From Stratiolaelaps scimitus (taxonomy: Eukaryota > Arthropoda > Arachnida > Mesostigmata > Laelapidae), in assembly GCA_019614645.1 (NCBI GenBank), contig JABWDB010000048.1, forward strand, positions 1,619,501-1,683,500: DNA of 64,000 nucleotides, read 5' to 3'. Below, one piece after another: positions 47,726 through 61,700 of the stretch (positions are counted from its first letter, which is position 1; the number at the start of each line of letters is the position of its first letter). The notes beneath the pieces were generated by a model. It saw only the letters and a program-made list of their open reading frames with translations. It was not told where the DNA came from and made no database searches. The translations under genes were made by a program, and so were the position numbers.

Positions 47726-49383
47726 TCTACCTTGATTTTTCAATTTGGCGCTCTATGATCTTGTGGGAACTCAGACACATGATTTCATGATGAACAGCCT
47801 TGCTAATTACTAAGCTTGTGGAGTTAGAACACAAGCGATGGTCGCTTTAGATCTAGAATGAACTCTTCATAATAAGATAGTTTTGGCGTCAACAAGCTTG
47901 CCCACTGGCAGCTATTGTTATCTGTTCCATGAGCTGATTAACGCTGACCGCCTTCTCGTTTTTAATCGACTCCCCTGTAGCTAAATATGATTATTCCCAT
48001 TGAGATTGAATGCGCCTGCTTCGCATCGGCACGACAGCATTTCAACGCTTTGCATGCTAATCTGTATCGAAGCACCTTAAATAACCAGTGATTTCAGTTC
48101 GACCCAGCTGGCGTGCATACGTTTTCATGAGACGATACGTTTTCATGGTCACCATTGCATCATCAGCAGGAACAATATGAAGCAAATTCATTACGGGCCT
48201 CGTCGAATTTCCATGAATAAGCACGTTCGTTAGGCTTCGTGTTCGGCCGACAACCAGAGAACAATGCCCGAATGAGCAATAATGGATCTCTGACAAAAGC
48301 ATATCTGTATTTGTATACGTGCGCAATGCGGCTGAGGCCGAGAGACGGCTGGATCGGGCCATCGGTTCGGATCGGGAACTAGAATTGGTGACATTGTGAT
48401 CGGAAACTCGACGAGATACATATACCCGAGGGGTCCTTACTGCGACACACATGACTTCTCCCCGATGTCGCCACTCTCTTCTCTCTCCCCTCAAATTTCA
48501 CTGATCAAAGCCCCAAACCCCCCCCACCCCTCCGTCGGATCCCACGACCCGCTGGTGAATGCCTATCTTTGCCGCTCATCTGGCCATTGGCCGCTCCGAA
48601 GCAGCCCCGGTCTTGCACAATTCACGGCCTTACCCCGTATCGCTCCCGTAGGTAGTCGTGGGACTTTCCACGAGTCGTTTCCGTGGGTTCGTCGCGTCGT
48701 CTCGTCGACTAAATCAAAGGGCTCATTGAAGCAGCTCAATTTAATTAAGCTCACAGAGCTCAGAACGTGCATTGTCATCGATAGCCCAGCCCAGCCCGAC
48801 CAACCGCCCGCCCGCCCGCCGGCTACCGCGCTCCGGTCCTGCGCTTGTCCTCCGATGGTCCTGCATGTCCTCTGTGTCCTCGTGTGCATGTATGCACGCG
48901 TACGTGTGCGCGTGTGTGTGTGGTGTGCGCCACTGCTTTCTCGTACAGTAGTCCCATACCCTCATAAGGGCGGTGGAGGCGGGCCACTCTCAGTTTCTCT
49001 CGGCCAGCCAGAATCTGGCCGGTAAGACCGTACGCACGAACGTTCACTGACGTCGGTCGCCTGTTGACGTGAAGTGTTGAGGATATTGTATGATCTCGAA
49101 ATTGTTATTCGAGGCGGCTGCCGGGCCATCAGCCGCCTCCCTCAGGTCGGCATGGCAACGATGGTGGCGGTACGAGCTCGACATCACACCAGATCAGAGG
49201 AAGGCAAGCGTATGTGTTGAAGGAGGACAGGGGTTTGGTCGAGTGGACTTCAACGATTTCAGATTTGGAGAGTTGCTGATCTCCACCTAAGTTGTCGTAT
49301 CCTCCTCGGTCATTTTGCAGAAAAGTTCTCTCCCGTGCATCGTACGTATGATGCGATATGTTTCTGACTACCGCTACAAACTT

Positions 49384-49560
49384 CGATGATTTCAGGCTGA
49401 CTCTTAGGCCTTAGACACATTTAACGTCGACGGTATCACCTTTGGATTGCTTCGTAAGACGGATCCCCGCTCAAGGTAAATGTGCAACGCTGGGGATCGA
49501 ATCCGTGTGAGCACCTACGTGTCTCCTCCTCCGGTTGCGAGGCAGGCGCACGCGAATGCA
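49384..49560 (-). repeat. SINE-B copy with extended 3' end
   Basis: On the plus strand: ttcaggctgactcttaggcc, acatttaacgtcg, ggattgcttcgtaagacgg, taaatgtgcaacgctgggg, atcgaatcc (B box reversed), gtgagcacctacgtg, cctccggttgcgag. This copy shows both the 3' and 5' limits of the family best. Confidence 0.65.
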
Positions 49561-52229
49561 CGACGCCACCCCATCCGGGGGGGGGGGGGGCTCGACAACC
49601 CCCCGAACCAAGCGATGTCTGGCTCTGCTGACGCACTCTCAAATTAACACACACGGCACTAAACAAAGCGACAACGATTACGGCTGCATTATCAATCGGC
49701 CGAGTTTGTACCAGGGTTGAACAACAACAAGACAATCTGCAGCGACAGCGTACACGAGGCTGGAACTCGTCTCCGTGCTTGCAGAACATCAGACCCTCAG
49801 CCGCCACTAGTATATTAACTACACCTTCCGCCTGACCGCAGTTTGCCTTGCAGGGGACTTCTAGAGCTTCCGGTGATTCGGCTGATGAAAGCGCTGTTAC
49901 GGCGACAGCAAGGGTCTCTGGTTCTTTAGTTCCACTGGAATAGACTCCGTTCGTTGCACTGCGCGTTGTACTGCTCGAGTATTTATGAAGGCTGACACAT
50001 GGACGCGCATACTTGTGCTGTTTTTCACAGGCTGCTTGACAAAATGCTCGCCGCGTCGGTGATTGGTGAATGGGACAAGGTGAAGGACTCTGGCGAATTA
50101 TTGACAATGCGCCACATCGGTGTGGCAGTACAATGCGGACCGCAACGAAATCGTCGTCCCGCCCAACTCGCGAGCGTCTGATAACACGGTGAACAGGATA
50201 TTCGCGTCCATCACTGGATACCCGTGGGAATGATGCTTCCCCTGTGAAGACCATGCGCGATTGATGCCACTGATGTCAGCTCGCCTCAAATAATTACGTC
50301 GAATTAATACAATACAAACTTGACCTTTATTATAACACGAAGTGGGTGATGGTAATATACAGTCAACTGCTTGCAGCCAGCTTACTGTATAAAGAAAGGA
50401 AGGTATCTGTTGGTTTCATTATTTTCTTCAATAAAAAACAAAAGCTATATTCAATGGAACTTTCAACCTTAATAGGCTTTTGGTTCTCGTTTTCTGGAAG
50501 GAAAAATGAAAAATAATATATATATAAGGAATAAACTTCATTATCTATCTCTAGACTTATGACTTTTTATTCCTTATAATTAATATTAAAATAAAAAACA
50601 AATGTTAAATAATACAATTATCTATTAGCTATGAAGCTTAGTAAATATTTCTCTATAAATAGATATTCCATATATTTTTAGTCATTTCATTAATTAATTA
50701 AAGTTAATGAAAATATTTCTTATTTATGTCAGACGCAGCACGGAAGACATCACATAAGTCATCTCATGAAATATCTGAGTTCATAAGTGTATACATCACA
50801 CTTCCTTGCTGGCAATAGTATCCGTCAAGGAACTCACTCATTTGAGAGCAGATCTTTCAGCTGATTTTGGCAATTTCTAAATGTTTATCATTGTCCTGTA
50901 ATTCGTGTAAGATTGCCAGCACCGGCATTCTCCTATTTACGTGCCCCCTTGCTTTTAGCCATGACCAGCTGTTGTTGGGGGAGTATACCAAGCTGTTCAC
51001 GTTGTTGGTTGTGATGTGCAAGCTTGATTATGCTGCCGAACAGACCAAATGACCGTCAACCTGAGTAGACTGTTTCATGCGTTAGATAAATCTAAAATGG
51101 GCATTATTGCACAGCAATATTATAACTGTATATCTACACAACTATAATATCTCCGCTCCGGGTTCCGCTCCGACCGAACGAGCAGAAACCCTAACTCTAA
51201 GCTGTTCTAGCATATAATCCACGTGGCAAGCTTGACATCCCTCTGACGCTCCGAGCGTTGGACAACGTAAGTTACGAACGAGGAAACGAATAGACGCAGG
51301 GCAAGCGACCGAGAGAAAGAGAGAGGCGAGGCCTGAAGATGGGATCCGAGGTTGACGGGGTTAGGTTAGGACCAAGAGGGCCAAGGCGACTTAAAAGCAA
51401 AAGGCTTAAATTAAATTGTCCACAACTTCACGAAGGAACGAACGCAGTGAAGGCAGAGCAACGAAGGCCGGGAAGCCTCCATACATATAAAAACCGAGGC
51501 CAGCCGACAAAAAGAGCCAAGGGAAACTTTTAACCGGCGCGAGTGTCCTGTTCAGGACATTGGCGCTGAATGCCTAGACTGACGAACGGACCAATGGACG
51601 GAGCTGGCGACTGCGCCGCCGGCGGAGGAGGAGGTGGTAGTGAAGCTTCGCAGACATTACTTAAAAGTCACACAGAGTCGCACTGTGTTAGCGCTATGTG
51701 TGTCGTCGGCTGAGCGGTGGAACCCCATACGGACAGCTGAAACCCCATGTGGACCTCGTGTAGCGGGACTATTGTCCGGCAGCACAGAGAGAGGGGGCCT
51801 CGACGGCGAATGCGAGAAATAATATAAGTGCAACTATCGTGTAGCTCTATAGTCTGTGAAAAATGCATGTGCTACTGGAAGAGGTTGACTGCAGTTTCTC
51901 TCGGATAGTTTAGTTAACGTATGTTTCTGTATTTCCGAGATAGGTTAGGCGTGAGAGGTTAACCTGTTAGAACCTGACAGTTCATTCTATAATAAACATC
52001 ACTGTCGAGTAAGTTAGGGTAAAGCACCTAGTGTATGCAGTATATATATATATATATATATTGTCTAAATATGAATTGGCCGTTCGTTTGTCGACTGTTG
52101 TCGCCGGTGCTTTTTGCACTTTGTGTCTACGTACGGTGGTCGATGAGGCGGATCTAGGCTTGTGTAGATGTTAAAGGCTAATATCTATCACAGACAGGGC
52201 TTTACAGACGTATTCGCCTTTTAGGTGCC

Positions 52230-52266
52230 GAGAGAGACAGAGAGAGGGAGAGAGTCTCTCTCTCTT
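52230..52266. repeat. (GA)n(TC)n mirror-type array
   Basis: gagagagacagagagagggagagag followed directly by tctctctctctttt, so the two halves are complementary and can fold back. Confidence 0.8.
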
Positions 52267-53511
52267 TTAATTACAAAGCTTAATTGCACTCTTGTTTTCT
52301 CTTAATTACAAAACAATGCTGTGGATACGACTTTTTGTGCTTTACTGAATGCGGTATTATTTTATTCAGTGTGGGATATTGATTGTGATTGTATGTCTTA
52401 AAATATACTCTAATTAGAGAGGCAGTTGAACGCAATCGATCCGCCCATCTCATTTAGTAAAGTCGTAAATAGATCCAACAGTCAAATGACGATGTTGACG
52501 CGAGGAAGAACCAGCTACCTTCGAATAGAGTCGAATTGGTACTTCGGGCAATCGGCGGTCGCCTGCGTGTATTTTCTAAACAGTAGCTGCTACTGCTGTT
52601 ATCGAAGGCTGAACCACATCGCGCGAAGGGACGCACATCATGGTCTGGAACAAGTCCGGGATTGTTCCCAGAAACGGTTCAGATTGTCCTGTTCTGTTCG
52701 ATTTGTCGCTCTAGGTTACAAGGATCGCAGCGTATTGGAAGAAGCACACGAGGAACCATATTAAATTGGATCGTCTAGCCCACCAGCTATCGATGTTCAA
52801 GGCCCGTGCTGTCTCGTCTACCGCTGTTTATAAACTAGCACAACACCGTAGGTTCCGTGGCCTGCGAGTACGGAAGCGGCTAGGCCATTCAGATTGAGGC
52901 CTGTTTAACAACTCGAGTTCGCTTTGTCCGTCGGTAGACATCGCATACATTACAGGCACGATAGAGCGGACACGCTAACAACATCGCCGGGCGAAACGGT
53001 CGCCGTAGCAGCACACACAAGATCGGATCGGTGCAAGTTCACGAGCTTATGTGAGATCAGTGGCATTTCTTTTAAAGCTAGGTAGATCGAAAGTGGCCGA
53101 AACCTGCTTCGTGGTCAGGTTGATCAGAAAAAAACACGACCATGCGTTCGATCTGACGTATTCGGGATCCGACAACGTGAACCGATGGCTTTCGTTGTTG
53201 GCTTGCTATCATGGGATACCTTTATATGATCACACGTTTCACGAGCAAGGGAACGATACGGGATCAGGTGTAAGCTCTAGCGGGCGTGCCGCCATGTAAG
53301 GATATTACTGGATTGACTTTTAGGAGGATACGCACGCTGGGGCCGACGACGTGCCCTTAGCGTGAGGTAGGTGATCCACAAAGAGGTAGCAACGGTTAGA
53401 AGCAAAATTAAAGCGCATGTAAAATGACAAACGTGATGATCTGTGAAGGTGAACGTTGTCTCTTCATCCACGTTTCATCAGGTTTGTATGTTATCTCAAA
53501 TGTTATTCATG

Positions 53512-53642
<131 letters not shown>

Positions 53643-53722
53643 GGTAAAAAGTATTCCAAATTCAAGAAATGTTAGCTGATCGGCCGAGTTATAAAACACA
53701 CGAATATATATATATATATATA

Positions 53723-56245
53723 CATATGCGAGGTCCCAGCTTCACGCTTCGTTGTTCAAGCCGGGGGCCCAATAGACAAGCTTTTCATTTTATGCTCAGT
53801 CATACGCATTTCGTTCTTATTTTTCAATGTTGTCGAGGGTACCAGCGAGTATCGACATCGTGGCGCACTGCTCATTCTCTGCCAGGTCTCTCGAGTACGT
53901 CCCGAAGTGGTGGCCGGTGGGGGCGACGAGCCGGTGGGGGCTCCCTTCGAGGGATGTACAAAACAGTCTCGAATCGTAGCCCGAGGTTGCCCGTGTGAAA
54001 GATCTCAGTTGATACAGACTGGAAGAGAGGAAGCGACTCGCACAGGCCATGATGCTCACATGAACACTTACAGTCAGTCACTCACCGTTACCAACTCACT
54101 CATGGAAAGAATATGTTCGCACGAGCAGAACCGGGAACCGGGTGGGATTTCCCCCGAACGAGGGGAAGTGGGCGGTTGGGGGGGTGCTTCGAGATGAACG
54201 AATGCCTGGGGATCTGCAGTGAAGGGGTCCGAGACGAGCAGGACACGACGAAAGAGGAGAGCCTTTGTAAATACATCAGATTTGAACCGCCTCGAGCAAA
54301 AAAGAGGTTTCTGGGTCCAAAATGGTGATGACGACGACGACGACGACGCCACCACCGCTACCACCACTACCTTCACCACTGAAGAACAGTCGAACGGCAG
54401 ACCAGACCGTGCCCGGTGGGGCCGAGACGGACTGAGCGGGGTACGGTCGAATGAAGAAATGAAAAAAAAAGGAAGAGAGAGGGAAAAAGAGGAAAAGAAA
54501 TAAAGAGTAGTGAAGGAGGAATCCGCGCGCGGAGACTCTGCTGCCGGAGAGAGAGAGAGAGACTGTCTATTGACGATCTCCGCCAGCGGTTAAATATTTG
54601 TCAAGTACACATATGGTGATGGCATGAGGCGAGTCCTCGACGAGCTGCTGCGGAGCGTCGTCTTGGCGAACGGTCGATGCGCGGTCTTGGCCGCTCGGTT
54701 CAGCCGCGCGGCTGACGCTTAGTGAGCTGGGCTGAGCTCAGTTGAGCTGAGCCGAGCGGAGCCAAGCCGAGGAGCCTTGAGGGCTGGCACCGCCGTAGAC
54801 GCTATTGCAGCTGCTTCTGCCGCCGCCAGCATTTTGCTGCGGGGACGGGCCTCATCGTCGTCGCTTAAAAGAGAGGGGCCGGTCGACTTAGCCGGGTTTG
54901 CCTCTTGGTTCGCTCACAGTACTCGATTGAGTACTGCCTCAACGGGGCCTCCGCTCCCCTGAAGGTGCCCCCCCAATGCCGGAAGAGAGGGAGTGGTTCG
55001 CGGGCCCCGCAGGAGGTCCTTGATGAGTGGGAGCTCTCTATGAACAGGAGATGTCTGCCCGAATTGAGTCGGGCATCCCTATCCTTCTCGAAAACAGCAA
55101 AAGCCGCCTCTCACCGAGCTGAAGATCACTTCAGCTATTGCTTCGTTCCCTGGACACTTACCTTGACAGGCGGTAGCTGCATACGTGCCCAGGTGGGGGG
55201 GGCGGCGGCGGCGGCGGACCCCACAGCTTTGCCTGAGCCAACTTTACGACTCATTGCTACGGGCCGCTCTCCTACAACATTAGTGATTGCGTTATGTGAT
55301 ATGTAGTGGTTCGGGCGACTTCTCGTAATACACCCAACGCTCTCAGGTCGTATTTGCATTACGACTTAATGCAAGAAGATTTTGCAAACAATGACGATAG
55401 CTTTTACTTAAACATCAGGATATTTTAATTAACGTTTGTGTACACACTTGTATCTAAACCGCTGTGGCATTTAGCGAATCTTTCATATACATATGTGTAC
55501 ATATGGTGGCTCAGTCACGAGAAAGATACAAGTGTGCAAAAACACTGATTTTCAGGTATACGTCAGATTTGTTTTTTAGGTTGTCTCTATCAAGATTATA
55601 TATGTTCGAACAGTTTTGGCAGTAATTCCCAGTTCTACTATTTTTGACATATGGATTCTGCTACGATATATCGAGCAGATATGTTAGCTATCTCAGAGAT
55701 GATATTTTACCTAAGGATAATTAGAAGGACTTTTTGGACTCGTATAAATGTGGCGAGAACCAGATAAGCATCTGGAAGGTTGTTTCGTCGATGATCAAGC
55801 TGGCTCCGAAGCCTTCCACATAGGAGAACGGCTGGGACAGAGGCAATGCTATCGCCTACCCCAGGGGACATTATGACGATCTCGACGGTACACCCACCTG
55901 CTTCTCTAACTGTTAAGTATATTGTGAGATGGACAATCATAATCAATATCCGACATAGAATATTTAGACAATATAATTTGTCAATTTAATTGTTTGCTGT
56001 GAGAAATAGTCATGCTAAAAAAAAACAGCACATCAACAAATGGATGATGTTCTCGAGAGAAAAATGTACAGGGTTAACATCAGCAGTAAATGTTTATAAT
56101 AAAAAGAAAATAATACAATTAATTTATTTCATAAATCGTCCCCCGTCTCCCCTTCGAATCTGTGGCAATTTTCGTTACTCGATTAAATTAATTATTGATC
56201 TCTATATGATTTTCATCTTGCAGCATCTCATTCTTCTATTTCACC
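53723..56245. other. no gene seen
   Basis: GC-rich 53.8-55.3 kb with (GAC)n at 54323-54348, (GA)n at about 54547-54563, gagct/gagcc pentamers at 54724-54776 and (GGC)n near 55201. AT-rich afterwards. The frames contain no recognised domain. Confidence 0.5.
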
Positions 56246-56358
56246 TAAAGGTTTTATTGGTTTATTAAAGGAGCTGCAATTTTACAATGTTTAAGCTCTC
56301 TTGTATGTCACGCAGCGGGGCTCGAACCTGCACCCTCTGGCTTCCAATAGCCAGAGAC
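56246..56358 (-). repeat. SINE-A copy, well preserved
   Basis: Minus strand: aaaggttttattggtttatt, aaaggagctgcaattttaca, tttaagctctcttgtatgtc, gcagcggggctcgaacctgc, then the hairpin ctctggcttccaatagccagag. Truncated at the A box, at the same point as the copy at 1139. Confidence 0.8.
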
Positions 56359-56804
56359 CTATTCGTGATGGATTGCCTTGCCGGTTTACTTTACAGACTC
56401 TTCAGTTCCCCTTCAATTTACCTGGTAGCAGTTGTCCGCAGAGGTCTCTGTTGTTTTCTCCTCTATTTCTTTATCGCTTCCTGTTCACCGCCACGAAACC
56501 ATATCATTTCCGCACCTCGTCATCTCTCCGGCGTTATCTCAGCTCTCTGATTATACTATAATTCTTAACGATTTTTGTCCACAATGCTCTTCTGGTCCGT
56601 TTTTTCTCGTCGCTGTCCAGGGAAACACCGGCACTTCGACACCTTCGGGTCCTTGTCCGAGGTCCGGCCTGCCTGACCCCGTTCAGTACAAAACGCAACG
56701 AGGTCTGCGATCCTTGTGATCGACATTATCACTTGCGTAGTCACTCACACGTTCGCTGTTTTCACCGAGCTCGGAGCGTCCCGGTATCTCCCGGTGCCCT
56801 TCTC

Positions 56805-56839
<35 letters not shown>

Positions 56840-57301
56840 TTGATTCCCATCTGTGCCCGTACTTCGACTGATGCGAGCGGCCGTCATCGCTATTAACGCG
56901 TGCGCGATTTTGTAGACCACACATACACGCAGGGCTAGCTGGAATCACTTTGTGTTCGACACTTTGAGAGGAATAGTACCAATTTTTTATGATTATTATT
57001 GTCACAACTCATCCATCCATCCATGTCTCGTCTGCGCTTTCTCGCTCGAACGCTGACGTCGCCACCGCTGCCGGCCACGTACACCGTTGGTTCGTCCGTA
57101 CCCAAGGTCCTCCCACTCAGAACGAGCGTTCCCCAGTTCCCAGCCGCACGGTCCCGTCATTCAGTCTGCATTCGCAGTGGCGAGGCTCCTTCCCGAGGGC
57201 GGCCAAAGACCATTCTCATAATATGCGAGTTTTTTCCCTTCTCCTATGCTTCTGTTGCTCGCGCCATTCGAAACGTTCGTTGAATGACCGAAGCCGGGGG
57301 G

Positions 57302-57358
57302 CCTGGGGGTTGTGGGGGCCTGGGGCTTGTGGGGGTCTGGGGGTTGTGGGGGCCTGGG
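57302..57358 (+). repeat. 17-bp G-rich minisatellite, quadruplex-prone
   Basis: Three contiguous 17-base units (cctgggggttgtggggg and variants at 57302, 57319 and 57336) and the start of a fourth. Every unit carries two G-runs of four or five, enough for intramolecular G-quadruplexes on the plus strand. Confidence 0.9.
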
Positions 57359-58599
57359 AGATTTCGGACGGTGCCATGCGGCTGTAAAGGGAATGATGAT
57401 ACTTCCGTCATTGTGGCTCCGTCTCGGATCGTCTTTGCATTTCGCCCACCCCCGCCTCCCCCCCGCTCTCGCTGTGGCTGGCCGCCACTAAATTAATTAC
57501 ACAGCTATCATCATGCAAATAGGACGTCAACGAGCGTCCAAGCTCCACCACTACGCTACACTATGACAACTACCCGTAACAATGACAAGCCAGAGTCGGC
57601 TTCTTTTTTTTTTCTCTCTCTCTCGTTCAAGACGGTGGCGTCCAGTGCGGCGCCGTGTTCTCAATGGCATGCATTGGCCATGGTAGGGGGCGAGTCACAA
57701 AGGAGATTTGTCGCACAATAGTCCTTGTTGGGCAACAAAGAGACATTGATGTTGCGGTCACGAGGACTGTTCTCGTGCGCTGAAGTGCCGCTGCTAGCCC
57801 GCTGACACATACGAGATCACCAGTCACATTGTCTTTTCAGCGAAGGCTTTTCGACATTGCCGGACATTGCCAGTGTTTTTACTGTGGCCTGCTGATCGGT
57901 ATGATTTTTGCCTCGCTGAACGACCCAATGTATAAGCGTGTTCACGAAAGACATAAGCAACCGAAGGTACTACCATAGTTCTTTTATGCTGGTCAGTTTA
58001 ATGAAACAGCCGCTAGCTAGCAACTATTTCATTAAAGATGAATGTTGACACTAGACACAAGAACAAAGTTTATCGTTGGCTAAATTTACTATATACATTT
58101 TTACAACATTTTTGAGACTTTTTCGGATAAAGGTTACGTTCTACTCACAATCTTTGGACGCGCATCAAATCGTTAAACATCGGCAAATCACAACGACAAC
58201 ACCGTGGCCGCCCTCCGCCACACACCACACATCCTCCTTGCGGACATGACCCTCACCTGCCTCCGTTCCGTTTCTATCTCAGACCCCCTCGTCTTCGGCG
58301 ACTATTGTGGTCAATAGGGTGTCTGTAGGAAGCCCCTCAGGCACGAGGCTTATTGTTGTTGCGCTGGTCTGTATGGAAACACGCACTATTCATGACGCAT
58401 ACAGGGTGCTTACAGTGCCTTTCTTTCTGCACAGTGGTCGCTGTGCCGCAGAGCACATTAGTTGCCGCTACTAATTGACAAATCTTATTGCCGAAGTACA
58501 GCCCATAAAAGTAGATATGACTCCACTCAGATCGGAACCTCCCACTGCACAAAACTCCCTTCAATTCTATAGTACTGCCTCTCCTAACCACCGCGCCTA

Positions 58600-58700
58600 T
58601 ACCCGCTGCCAAACCGGAGGCCACAGGTTCGAGTCTCGCGAACCGGGAACTTCCGCGTTGTAAAAACCCAGAAGTTTCGTTGAAAAACCAAAAGCAAACC
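58600..58700 (+). repeat. SINE-A related copy, old
   Basis: ccggaggccacaggttcgag (B box), then cgcgttgtaaaaacccag, then aaaaaccaaaagcaaacc: block order like SINE-A with strong divergence. The tail meets a (CTC)n array. Confidence 0.4.
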
Positions 58701-61700
58701 TCCTCCTCCTCCTCCTTTTCCGAGATCAGCTCAATCCACTTTAGCTACAATCAACTTAAAGTCATACACCAGGACGCGATTCAGAAAGCGTCGTAAAATG
58801 ACAGGTCGACGCCAGGCTGTGTTGTCAGTGCGGAAGCTCTGTGAACAGGACACAACGCCTATGTCTGCAACGCCGTCATCATTGTATTCGTCAATTCTCT
58901 GCGATCGACTGACTCGCCTCCGAGAGGGGAATTGAATCCATATCGCTGATTGAATACGATTTGGCCAAGACGGCGCCAACAGTGAACGAGCAACGAAGGA
59001 TCGGGGTAGGATGGGCGACACCAGCAGAAGGAGCCAAGCTGGAACCGAAGCGATAGACGGCCCAGGAGGAGATTTCTACGGAACTACAGAGAAGAGTGCT
59101 GCTGCCATAGTTCGAGTCGTCGAGTTGCTCAGTGAACGGCATCGTAAGGCCGTACACAGTCCGAGAGAGAGAGAGAGAGCACGAGTGTGTACGAGAATCA
59201 TCGCTCACAGTAGCATCTCCTATCTGCAGTCTCTCTTTGTGCATTGTCGAAGTCATTCTATATTTTCCACGTGTCAACGAAAGAGAGAAGATCGTCACGC
59301 GATTGAGGGATGGGTGCCTTCTTCGGGTAGGGCCATGCATGAAAGGAATACTTGCCGTGGATTCACAGGATGATGTCCTGTCCCCGACAGGACCTGTGAG
59401 GTCGAGGTACCTATCGAATGTGGCATGCAATCTTTGTATTTTTAATGCTAGCCTACTTCAAGCGTATTGAGGATGCACTTAGTTGTAATAGTATTTATCA
59501 CCCGAGCGGCAATTTTGGCGTAACCACCTGAACCGTAACAATGTATATCCTGGAAACAATATATCCACATGTACTAGGGTGGGTGTCGTACAATAAGTTT
59601 GGCGTGGAGTTTTGTCGACAGCGCGCGTCCACCCTCCCATAGGGGAGAAACCCACTTAGATCAACTTTCTGACATAGCCGGCCAAACATATAGGAACAAA
59701 CTATCTTGTTGATCTTGTCTGGTTAGTGCGCTTCTTACTAGATCATCATAGCAATAGCAACAGATAATGTATTCTTTGTCCAAGAAACGCTGCTATACTT
59801 CTTGTTCGTGCGTACTATGGGGCGGCCCGTGCATGGCTGGGTCTCTTTTGGAACTCTGATGTACATAAGATACATATATATATATATATGCTTAATCTAT
59901 TCTGGAGGATGTTTGCTAATGATTCTTATGGCAACTGTGCTATTAATTTACATAATATAAAAATATAATGCAAACATTGCTCGCTGTTTCTCACGCTCGA
60001 CAGAATTCGTTACACAATCAAATTCGCTGTTTATTGCAATCCAACGCTATATATTATACTTAATATTAGATGATATTATAGGTGATCTCGATACCGGATG
60101 AGACGACAAAAAATGGGCTAACAGTTGAGTAATACGTAACTTCGGAATTAGGGGAAAAATAGGTGCATTTTACCGTACTGTAAGCCTATTTCTGACCCGC
60201 CGCCATATTTGTTGTACAAGTCATATTCGTAGCTAATTCATTATCGAACTGACAAATTTTGTAAAACTAGACTTGAACGTTTTTTTTTTGTTTTTATTAT
60301 TACGTTGTGGTTTGTTCAATAATTCGATGCTGAAACTCCGTGGCTTACTCACATATTAATTATCAGCCATTTATAACTTCGGTTGGTCCAGATGCTACAC
60401 AATGATATTAATTGGTATTTCTCAAACGTTAGCTGAAACATAATGATGAAATAATATATATATATATATATATTCCTTTTTCTTTCATAAATATGTGTCT
60501 AGCTCACTATGTGTACTTATGCGATTTTAGTCAAAGCAGAGAAGAATTGAAGAATCTATTTAAAAAGTCGAGGCCTCCTTCCCTATCTCAAAGGTCGATC
60601 AAAATAGCAAATATTTTCCCTTACAAAAATGCATCTTTAATTTTTATTGGTACTTCCTGCAACGTAACTAGACGTACTTCCGAATTCATGATATTCATCA
60701 TTCGCTTAGTGAACTCCACTTCCTTCTACACTCGACTTAGCCGTCAGCGTGGTGGCTGTTATTATACTGTATTTTCGTTCATAAATCAATAAACCTACTA
60801 TTGAACTTATCACATCGGTGGTCTCCAAGTCTGCATTCGTTTTCAACACTTTGAGCAACTCCACCTAACACAGCGGGGTAGAGAGAACGCTAAAACAAGC
60901 GTAATATCAATGCAGATCAACGCACACATTATACAATATACTACCATATATCTAGGCCTATGAAATGCTGTCCTCCTAATGACCGCTGCAGCCATTGTTA
61001 CTGTCACTCGCACGGAGCCACCCCCCCCCCCTGCGTCTGCCCCTGCATCCCACTATAAACAACATGAGTCATTGTTCGCCTCTCCAGCGGTCGTCACCGG
61101 TTGGGGCCCCACTTCAGCATCAGGGACACCATGAAGTGAACTGTTTCGTCGGCCGAGTCAACGATTGTAGCCTGCCAATTCCCCGCTCAACTGTCCTGCT
61201 CTGGTGCATTCAGTGATTCAGCTGAAGACGAGCCAGTTGATTCGATGCTGATGATAGGTTCGAGGCGTTGTTGCTGCAGCTTGGAACAGTGAGTGGGCAG
61301 CTTCTCGACAGTGGTCTCTCCGCAATCATTATCGGGATATGATAGCCACCCCTCTCTCTCTATCTAATTCCCTCTCCTCAGTAATTCTCTCTCTTTGTCC
61401 GTCTTACAAGAGCTGCCCCCCCCCCCCACAGAAGGTTTAACCCCCGGCGTAGACAGGGCTGAACGTAACGTGTCAATACACAAATACGAAAAAATTTGTA
61501 GCCTCCAGTCAGAAGTGTTGCGTAGAATTTACACGTGGCTGGTACCTTGATTATGATCTGTACGTAAAGATATAGCACCATCGAGATGATGCAGCGATGG
61601 AGGACGCAGCCACAGAGAGGAAGTCGTATGTCGGCTAGACAGAGAAAGCTGGTCTGTCTGCCTGCGTATACCCCCCCTATACAGGCCGCCTGCCGATGGC

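Noticed and set aside
48396..49025. 209-residue plus-strand reading frame
   Set aside because: Contains (TG)n-derived Val-Arg-Cys repeats and Pro runs; no recognised domain.
49436..50254. 272-residue minus-strand reading frame
   Set aside because: Its C-terminal part is a SINE-B copy and a C-run; the remainder matches no known family. Transcript data would be needed to reconsider it.
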